Made by a program: the position numbers and the translations under genes. The notes under the pieces are model-generated. The model saw only the letters and a program-made list of their open reading frames with translations, ran no database searches and had not been told where the DNA came from. Shown here piece by piece: positions 55,921 through 64,000 of a stretch of 64,000 nt of DNA; within the stretch, counting starts at the first letter, position 1; each line of letters starts with the position of its first letter. Source of the DNA: Mytilus trossulus (lineage: Eukaryota; Mollusca; Bivalvia; Mytilida; Mytilidae); NCBI RefSeq assembly GCF_036588685.1, contig NC_086386.1:4000117-4064116 (forward strand). The letters are read 5' to 3'.

Positions 55921-56810
55921 CTTTGAATTTTGTATAAATTGGCGAAAGATTTGATTACTAATATACTTTCTATAGTTTAAAACACAATTTAGCATATATT
56001 TTATCCTTATTATGAACTTGTATGGTCCAACATTTTGTCTACGCTTATAAATTCTTTATCATGTTTGATGCCATGTTCTTCACAACTGCATATTGCTTAT
56101 TTGCGCTAATCCCATTTTGCAACATAATTGGACTGCACAATAAACTTACCAATGGCCAATGACATTCACCCATGTCAATGATTGACAGTACTTATATCTG
56201 AAATAAGATAAGTTACAGATATATTCTTTATACGTGTAACTTATGTCTCGATGGAAATATTTTAAGTAAATGCACGATTTATATGTGAAACTCGTACTCT
56301 AATATATTATGCAACAGGTCCAAAGGGCATATATTATTACTCTATAATAAAGGGCACACAGAGGATGCGCTTTTTTGACAGGTTCACAGTATATAAAGGG
56401 TGTCTTCCTACTATCCCTATATTTTACAAATTCATATTTCTTCTATTCCTACAAACAAAGAACAAAAGATGTTGGTATTAGGTGTTTTTTTTATTGAAAT
56501 ACAGGTAATTACAGGTATTTCAATGAGAAAAAATATAATTAAAATGAAGATGCATTGTAGAGAATATGGAAAAAAAATGCATTGAAAAAGTCATTAACCC
56601 TCAATATATCTGTTATTCTGATTGTCCTTTTTATTCCGCTGACAATTTTGACGACTTTTATACTCTTTACATTTCACTTCCACACAATCGCATCAAACAA
56701 CAGTGTTCCTATGTCTTTCCTTATATCAAGAACCCCTCAATAAGAAATGCCCTTAAAGTGCACATTTTTACGGATGCATAATGGAAACTTTTATATGCTA
56801 GTATTCCTTT
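55920..56810. other. Stretch without recognised gene
   Basis: AT-rich with two short plus-strand open frames (56400-56585 and 56566-56781) that show no known motif. I do not call them genes. Confidence 0.4.
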
Positions 56811-56831
56811 AATATATATATATATATATAT

Positions 56832-57093
56832 AACATCTTCATGCCTTATATATCATGTACTGTAGTACGCCGCTAGATTAAAACTGACGTGGAAAGGTAA
56901 CATATGGCCACCGAAAGCTCTTTTATGAGAGCCCAGGTGGTCGTGTGGTCTAGCGGGACGGCTGCAGTGCAGGCGATTTGGTGTCACGATATCACAGTAG
57001 CATGGGTTCGAATCCCGGCGAGGGAAGAACCAAAAATTTGCGAAAGCAAATTTACAGATCTAACATTGTTGGGTTGATGTTTAGACGAGTTAT
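56832..57093 (+). mobile_element. tRNA-derived SINE, copy 2
   Basis: Box A tggtctagcggg (56946-56957) and box B gggttcgaatccc (57004-57016) are followed by the aaatttgcgaaagcaaattt palindrome. Flanked by AT microsatellites. It differs from copy 1 by only a few bases, in opposite orientation. Confidence 0.78.
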
Positions 57094-57119
57094 ATATATA
57101 TATATATATATATACATGT

Positions 57120-58720
57120 AAACCTATCTTCCATTTGCAATCCGTCGGTATTAGACAGAGTAGTCTGTATCGTGTTTTTATTCATTTGTCCTATCATATT
57201 TCTATTTTATCATTTTGATTTTCTTTTGTCCACACGCTAAAAAAATCAAATCTGAAATCGGAGATTTGAAATAACACATTGAAAGACATATGAGACAGAT
57301 TATTCAGTCTTCAAAAACGTTATCATATCGAACTTGACTATGCTTTTATTATCCCAATGAAAATTGTTGCAAAACATGGTGCAATGTAAAAAAAACTAGT
57401 CCCGTCAATCTGTAGAAAATCTTTTTTTTATCACTAGCCTTACTTGCTGACGTAGAGCCAAAACGTGTGGACCGTAAAAAAATTAAAAAAATAAATATTC
57501 AATATTGAAAACATATTTCTTCATTAAATTAATGTATCAAATGAATAGTAAAATCACGAAAATACTTAACTCAGAGGAAAATCCAAATTAAAGTTTGTTA
57601 TCAAGTGGTAAAAATCGAAAGACATTAAACAATACATTGAAATACATGTATGCTATATTGATTTTGTATCGTCATTGATATTACCTGTTATACAAATGTA
57701 TTTTGTCTAAACTTGATGTTATCGTTTTAAATCCATGTTCTTACTAGGCTAAACAGAAAGTAACATCAATTATAATTTTAAGGCAATAAGGTTCACAAAA
57801 GGTACACCCTCTTTTTTTATATGAAAAATAATCTATTATGAAAGGAAACAGACTAATAACAATTATAAAATATTTTTAGATCAGGTTACCAAGTCTGTAA
57901 TTGTATGCATCAGGAAGTGTATCATACAAGTAGAATTCATTTACTCTATTCAGCGAATTTATAGTCTTGCCTTTACATTAAAGTTTCACTATACTGAAAA
58001 AATCTAATGTGCATTATGATGACAAAAATAATATATAATTATTATATTTCAATAAATTTTTCGATAACTGTTAAACAAATATTATCGCGAAATGGTAGTA
58101 TTATGATAAAACATAAAACTTCATTATAACATGATGCTACATTAATTTTATATTATATCCAAATCAGACATTCATAGCCATTTTGTCTCAAATTTAAATA
58201 ACGTGACAGTCGTGGTATATAACACAATACTGAAACTATGTAAACTTCGCATATTTTTACCTACCGTTAATTACATATAAGAGCATCGACTAATTCCAAG
58301 ATGATCTACAATACAAAATCAGGTACTTCTTAACTGAGGCCATATTATGCACACTTTAAATGTATTTACACAACAGCATATATACCAGATAGATATCATT
58401 TCATTCTTAAGTTACAGGTAGGTCTATGAATTAATATTATAATAGTAGCCTTTAATTAAATCTTGGTTATATTGAAGATGCAGTCATATGATAATAATTT
58501 AATCCGCACTTTATATTCTAACTAGATTCAAAATATGTCATGGATGACACAATAAACGTTGTCTTTGATTGAAACGATTAATAAAAAGTGTAGATTATTT
58601 TTTTTACTTGATTCCTTATTATAAATACATTGAAATAACTATCTTATTATTTATGGTTTTGTACTATAATCAGGCTGTTACATTTGTAGTTTTTTCGTAG
58701 AATTGTCTACCATTTTTTTA
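57120..58720. other. Stretch without recognised gene
   Basis: AT-rich, no exon, RNA gene or strong repeat recognised. Confidence 0.4.
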
Positions 58721-58729
58721 TGTCTGTTT

Positions 58730-58850
58730 AATCTTACCATACGGTATTGGTTTGACTTATTGTTGAAAGCTGGACGATGGTCTATTGTTGTTCACTAATG
58801 TATATGTCTTTTAATATGTGGCAGATATTTGTCTCATAGCTCTTATCATT
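58730..58850 (+). repeat. Dispersed repeat R1, decayed fragment
   Basis: Reads ttattgttgaaagctggacg, atggtctattgttgttcact and ggcagatatttgtctcatag. Confidence 0.55.
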
Positions 58851-58859
58851 TAGAAATCA

Positions 58860-59680
58860 AACACATTTTCAGAAATACTTTGTTATTAGAAACAAATGTT
58901 TAAATGTGACTTATGCCATTGAAATTATGTTTTTAAATACATGCATACCTTCCTTTGGAACATTTGAACATTATTTGACCTGCATGGTAACATATATCCA
59001 AGCTTAATTTAATGATAAATTCTGTTCTAATGAAATATCCATAATCACATTTTCTTGGTAAGACATTTAGGTGTTATCCGTGGAAGTAATATACCTGTTA
59101 AGGAATGTACTTTTGTGTATTATGTATTTAAATGTAAACTACAAAAGTAATTTATTAGTATTGACTAACAAACATTAGCCTCAAATGAGTATATATGTAT
59201 TATTTACAAGTTTGCATATGATTTGATAGATGTATTTAAGACAACAAAAAAGAAAACGCTTCAAATGTACAAAAATCTATAAAGTACTTAAGTCATTGTT
59301 TAGAATAGTGGGGTATAGAAGAGAGGCGCTGTATAATAAATAGATAGCAAGTTTGGTCGAAATTAAATCAACAACTCCTTGACAAAAACTTAAAAAGGAC
59401 CAAAAGATATTATACTAACCACATTCAATAATCAACAGACACGTCTCATTCATTACAACTGAAAGGTTATGCTTGGTCAGCTCCACTTAACCCGCTAGCT
59501 ACCAGTTTGGTTTACTGATATATGGATCAACAACATAATTCTTTGAATGCCAGAAACCAATATATAACACTGTGCACCACGTTATATAAACCTAATGTTC
59601 GCGTAAATACCAGTGTTAGCGTTAGGTCCGTAATACCCGTTATCAGAAAATAGCATGCCAACTAATGTACGAGGGTCTAT
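58860..59680. other. Stretch without recognised gene
   Basis: AT-rich sequence with no recognised gene or repeat between the R1 fragment and the LINE-like open frame. Confidence 0.4.
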
Positions 59681-59685
59681 ATTAG

Positions 59686-60114
59686 GTGTTGGATAATTCA
59701 CCGCCATTTTACTGCCTCACGACTCTGATCCTGACAAAGCTTCTTATCATCATTATAAATATGTCCGAGACCCATCGACCAGGACTCCAACACCGTGATT
59801 GGTGGGATGCTAAGCTGACAATCCTGGCCCTTAAAGCAGCCATTGTGAAGCAGGTATACTGCAACCAAACAACAAAAGTCAAAACCCAAACCAAATTTGA
59901 ATCGTATCGTTGGTCATTGATTCGAGTACTAAATGACCACTCATGTGAACTTGGTACTTGTATACAAATTAGGCGGAAGAAACCGTGTCTGTTGGTGTTT
60001 TTTTTATTGGTTTTGATCTGTGGGGATATATTAATGAATCCAAAAAGAATCAGAAAAGTTTTGATTACTAATGGAAAGAACATCTCCAATATATCTAACT
60101 GTAAAATTAAATGA
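59686..60114 (+). pseudogene. LINE-like ORF start with decayed 2A-like motif
   Basis: The frame contains MSETHRPG, RDWWDAKLTILALKAAI, QVYCNQTTK, YRWSLIRVLNDH and CELGTCIQI. It then has a hydrophobic LLVFFLLVLICGDILMNPKR. The last part resembles the 2A-like ribosome-skipping consensus (GDxExNPGP) found at the N-terminus of some invertebrate non-LTR retrotransposon proteins. Here the final GP is KR and the E is lost, so it should not work. The frame ends at TGA about 20 codons later, and no endonuclease or reverse transcriptase follows. The antisense 190-codon frame (60281-59709) shows no motif. Confidence 0.5.
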
Positions 60115-60661
60115 TCTGGATTCTTTGTTCTTCGTGTATTTGACAAATGTCTAATGGAATTCTGACTCATATGAAAAAAAAGACGTCGACATGGAGTGCC
60201 GACAAATATGTTGTAATTAAAACACTCCAGCTTTCTGATCACTTGTTTCTCTGTGTAGCATTTTTTTTTCATTATCAACAAAATACGCGTATGGTATCTT
60301 CAAGTATACAGTTAGGTCGTATGCTACCATTTTTATGTTTAAAAGCATGTGAATCATTTCTATTATATGGACGATTTTATAAATTTAACATGGGAATGGT
60401 GGTAAACAGATATGAGAAATCATAAGTTTTGATAGAACTAATTCCAGATAAAGATCGAGATTTAAAATTATCCAGAAATTCTTTAAGTGCTTTTATAATT
60501 CTCATATGGGTAATTCTACTCCGCGACTAAACAGTTTCCCAATATATCTAAGGACACTATGTTACTGCGAGAGGTATATTTTCTTGAATCTAAATCATGA
60601 TTTTTTTTCTACACACCTGACCAAAAATAGCAATTGCTTAATCAAACCACAGTATTTTCGA

Positions 60662-60873
60662 TACTGTGGATTCATTAATATTCGTTGGATACCAATTTTC
60701 ATGGATTTCGTGGGTACAGGGGAACCACGAATTCAAATGTTCAACGAATTACAAATTTTCTAAAGGAATTGGTGTATGGCTTGCCAAAACCACGAAATTA
60801 AATATCCACGAATATGCAAGTTTTTCCCAAACCACGAAAATTGGTACCAACGAAAATAAACGAATCCACAGTA
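60662..60873. mobile_element. 212-bp foldback MITE
   Basis: Arms tactgtggattcattaatat and, inverted, tactgtggattcgtttattt continue through ccaattttcatgg and ccacgaaaattgg. A small hairpin (ccacagtattttcgatactg) precedes it. The sequence resembles a MITE I associate with bivalve genomes. The overlapping open frames here are artefacts. Confidence 0.75.
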
Positions 60874-60899
60874 GTTTGCGTTTTAGCGTTAATTTCTTG

Positions 60900-61380
60900 A
60901 AAACAACATTTGCCATGGAGATTGTTTGACTTACAAAACAGATTCAATTATTTTATATGCTTTTTATGTGCTCTCAGTTTGGATAGAACTGAGAAAATCG
61001 TTCGGTAAATTAACTCAACTTAACCATGTTCAACTTAATCAATTTATGACACAATGATTTGTACTTAACGATCCGTCATATGACGATGTAACTACATGTG
61101 TGTTTACTCATCTTCTTATGTCGAGTAAGATTTACAGTCCTATCTAGTACTGAATAAATTAAATGGCAAACTTTCGCGACTTTGTTGATTTATAATGCCA
61201 TTTCGTGACATGAGCCAGAGTTTTCGTTATTATTTCAAACAAAGCTATCTAGGTACAAGATGCATTTCGCTATGAAGCTATGTTTTCCTTTAGCTATGCA
61301 ATAACATTTCAAGTTCTATATTAAACCTTTTACATCTTTCGGAATATTAAACAAAAAGTTTACATAAAGACGTCCAGGAA
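60900..61380. other. Stretch without recognised gene
   Basis: Nothing beyond short random frames. Confidence 0.4.
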
Positions 61381-61384
61381 CCAA

Positions 61385-61500
61385 ATGCTGCTTTTATTGT
61401 TTTTCTGTTTGTCTTTTTCATTTTTAGTCATTGCGTTGTCAGTTTGTTTTAGATTTATGAGTTTGATTATCCCTTTGGTATCTTTCGTCCCTCTTCTTTT
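61385..61500 (+). repeat. R3 module fragment
   Basis: Reads tgtttgtctttttcattttt, attgcgttgtcagtttgttt, tttatgagtttgattatccc and ttggtatctttcgtccctc, as at 19.5-19.6 kb. Confidence 0.65.
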
Positions 61501-61509
61501 ACAAGTATT

Positions 61510-62490
61510 CCCGCTAGAGCAGGTCTTCAACAGGAACCAACGTCATATTTAGACAAACTGCGGAACCAGTTCTTGTTCACAATTTCTAATAGCAGTTTTT
61601 TGCAAATTATACAATTCTTAGAGATGTAAAGAAACGATAGCCCACCACGTTGACAACTTTCTATAATATCGTAATTTAATGAAATAAGTATATTTCATTT
61701 TCTCATTAATGAGCTAGTATGATTGATAGGATAATCTCTTGTAATTATGTATATAAAGTTACATATTAAGCTCGGAAGGCCAGCATCTTACTATTCTAAT
61801 TAATGATTATAATAACTATGTTATTACTGATATATTAGCTATTTATTGAGATCGGATTCATCATTTTATATATGATTATGCTGGAGTCAACAAACTGCAC
61901 TAAAAACAGAGGTAAACTATCAATAACCAATACGTAATTAAAAGTACACCCGACCCCTACTCTCCCGTCGGTAACAATAAAAGGATTGACATAGTCTCTA
62001 TGAGTTTGTACTCGACCAATAAAGCAAAAAGAATATTAATAAGAAACAGAGGCCAAACAGGATGTGTTCTGTAATTGTATTATTGACCTTGTATTTTATA
62101 ATTGTAGCAATTATGGGTAACCATATATGTATGTATTGTTATAAAAATTGTTTTGTAAATGTTTAGATGTGGTTGAGAACCGAGAATGCTATAAAAAAGT
62201 ATTTCGATGTATATTGTTCAGAAATTATTTCTATATTTACCGCTTATCCGGTGTTTAAATTGTAATTCTATGGTTATGTTTTTTAAGATTGACCGTTTCA
62301 AAAACTTTGAGCATAAAAACTTTAGTTAAAAAATGTTAAATATATGTATTATCTAAATACGTGTGTTATTCAACGACAGTACGATTACTTGTTGCTATAT
62401 ATATACGTGTAAATAGGTTAAATGTTTAAAAGGAGTATTTAAATTTTTAATCATTGTGTTCTTTGTTGATTAGGTAAATGTATGTTTTTT
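61510..62490. other. Stretch without recognised gene
   Basis: AT-rich, nothing recognised. Confidence 0.4.
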
Positions 62491-62494
62491 TATT

Positions 62495-62720
62495 TATGTA
62501 TCATTGCTATTTTGATTAGTTTCTTTTGTAACCTTTTCTGACATCGGACTCATACTTCTTTTGAACTTAGTTTTTCCATGCATATTGCTGTGTGTGTGTG
62601 TTTATTCCTCACTGGCTTGAAGTAGACGGAAAGGTATAGACCTCACAAAACATGTCAAACCCCGCCGCATTTTTGCGCCTGTCTTATGTAAGGAGTTGTA
62701 TGTAACGACCATTTTCACAA
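62495..62720 (+). repeat. Dispersed repeat R2, partial
   Basis: Contains tctgacatcggactcatact, tcaaaccccgccgcatttt and gcgcctgtcttatgtaag, with a short TG run at 62589-62601. Confidence 0.7.
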
Positions 62721-62759
62721 AAGTTGAGAAGCCTGCTAAAACCTCCTCTAGGTTTGGAA

Positions 62760-63640
62760 TGTTTTCGCTGTGTTTTCTCTCCTTTGGTCGTGGATTTCCA
62801 TTCTGGATGAAACAAGCATAGTTAGATACGTTAATCTGTTGATGCATCCTTTTTCTTCTCGTTTTGAGTCCAGGTTTCTTTTAGTAACATAACTTTAACT
62901 CCACATTCCATATTCCATACTTAATTCTTCATAGGAAAATTAAATCTATAGGAGGAAAACTAAAGTGCAAACTGAATAGAGAGCTTCAAAATCATTTTGA
63001 GATATTTTACGCGATTCCTGAGGTGATAGCCTCCGAGGGGTTTGCCTTATCTGACCATATGTGTTAATTGCGCTATGACGACGAGGGTCTTTATCTATTA
63101 ACTTTGAAATTTCAAAGCGTACATGGTTCATTGTGTGCTTTAAAGTCATGTTAAAAGAAACCCATTAAGAAAATCAATTAAATTTACATATACTGTTAAA
63201 GCTAAGATCTCAAATTCTAGCTACTATGAACGCCCTAAGATAATTTCACTAGTAAAATTTCATGTGAAATAAGAAAATCTGTATATAGCTTTTGTCCTTT
63301 TAGTCCATATGCCAGTTTACAAATGTTTTTTTTTGTTTTTTTTTGTTTTGTTTCTTTATGATGTATTGATCAATTCAAAATTTTCCTAGTTAAGTGTGTT
63401 TCTTAGAACATACATTCAATACGGCAACTGTATTTAAAGCATATAATGATTATAAGAATCACGTGTTAGCTCGACAGAATTTCATCTGACGTCATTTTCA
63501 TGGCTCATTCATTAATGTTAATTTTCCTGATTAAGTGTGATTTTCAGATACTTTGTGCAATAGGTCAACTAAGTTTGAAAATATTTGGTGTATGGAATGA
63601 TTGTAAGGTAAACATGCATTTCTAGTTTGGTTTATATAAT
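62760..63640. other. Stretch without recognised gene
   Basis: No gene recognised. Short minus-strand frames (62847-62602 and 63149-62946) carry no known motif. Confidence 0.35.
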
Positions 63641-63800
63641 AACATTAACGGTACCAATTTTTTTTGCGCCAGATGCACATTTCGACAATGAATGTCTCTT
63701 CAGTGATGCTCGTTGCCAAAATATTTGAAATTCAAAGCTTATACAAAAGATGAAGAACTATAATCCAAAAGGTCCAAAAAGTATAGCCAAATTCGTATCT
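63640..63800 (+). repeat. Dispersed repeat R5, decayed
   Basis: Reads aacggtaccaatttttttt, gcgccagatgcacatttcga, gtctcttcagtgatgctcgt, then gaaattcaaagcttatac. Confidence 0.6.
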
Positions 63801-64000
63801 ATCTTTGACCTTATTTTCTTGGATTATATTAAGTTGGTGTAACATAATATATTTATGACTATCAACTCAAATTAAAATCAACGGTAAGTAAAGAAGACGA
63901 TACATTGCAGCATGTACACTCTGTTAATGATTGTCAAAATCGTTTCTGACAACACAATACTCCGACTGTACTCGTCTTTTAATTTACGGTTAATGTTTAC

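Noticed and set aside
59709..60281. 190-codon minus-strand open frame
   Set aside because: It is antisense to the LINE-like frame, which has recognisable element motifs. It shows no domain or biased composition of its own.
1..64000. CRISPR array, operons, bacterial promoters or ribosome binding sites
   Set aside because: Introns, SINEs and long noncoding stretches show this is animal nuclear DNA. The tandem repeats lack CRISPR spacing.

Overview
The window looks like nuclear DNA from a marine bivalve, most probably a mussel (Mytilus-like). This is inferred from AT-rich intron-dense sequence, small cysteine-rich membrane receptors in tandem, Penelope-type retroelement relics, tRNA-derived SINEs and many short inverted-repeat elements whose sequences I associate with bivalves. 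No search was run, so the genus is a judgement.

All genes I can support lie on the minus strand and were assembled by hand from splice sites and reading phase. From right to left: (E) about 51.5-32.8 kb, a cysteine-rich ectodomain and a membrane helix, followed by phase-compatible small exons and a large exon with a complete kinesin-14 motor; (D) 27.4-23.3 kb, a small EGF-like single-pass receptor with a shortened tail; (C) 19.0-12.2 kb, its full-length tandem paralogue of 358 residues with a tyrosine-bearing cytoplasmic tail; (B) 6.3-2.1 kb, a partial paralogue of the E ectodomain plus a membrane helix, probably running off the left edge. B and E share exon lengths of exactly 184 and 303 nt. 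C and D share exon lengths of 65, 109 and 47 nt.

The rest is mostly repeats. 0-2 kb: a ~160-bp tandem repeat, a broken tyrosine recombinase and a 30-bp tandem repeat. 9.2-11.4 and 29.6-30.7 kb: decayed Penelope-like reverse transcriptases. 37.7-41.8 kb: a 4.07-kb element with 33-bp terminal inverted repeats inside an intron of the E model. 43.7-45.0 kb: two SINEs, a pyrimidine-rich minisatellite and a palindrome. 52.9-54.2 kb: a 5'-truncated retroelement whose 3' end explains many scattered repeats here. 54.2-55.9 kb: a decayed ~175-bp satellite-like array. 56.8-57.1 kb: a second SINE copy inverted relative to the first. 59.7-60.1 kb: the 5' part of a LINE-like ORF with a decayed 2A-like motif. 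From 57.1 kb rightward I find no host gene.

The most notable candidate is the E model. Eight exons keep one open frame (768 codons including stop) and would join a receptor-like ectodomain and membrane helix to a kinesin-14 motor. It rests on splice-site reading and needs transcript evidence. The conservative alternative is two neighbouring genes.
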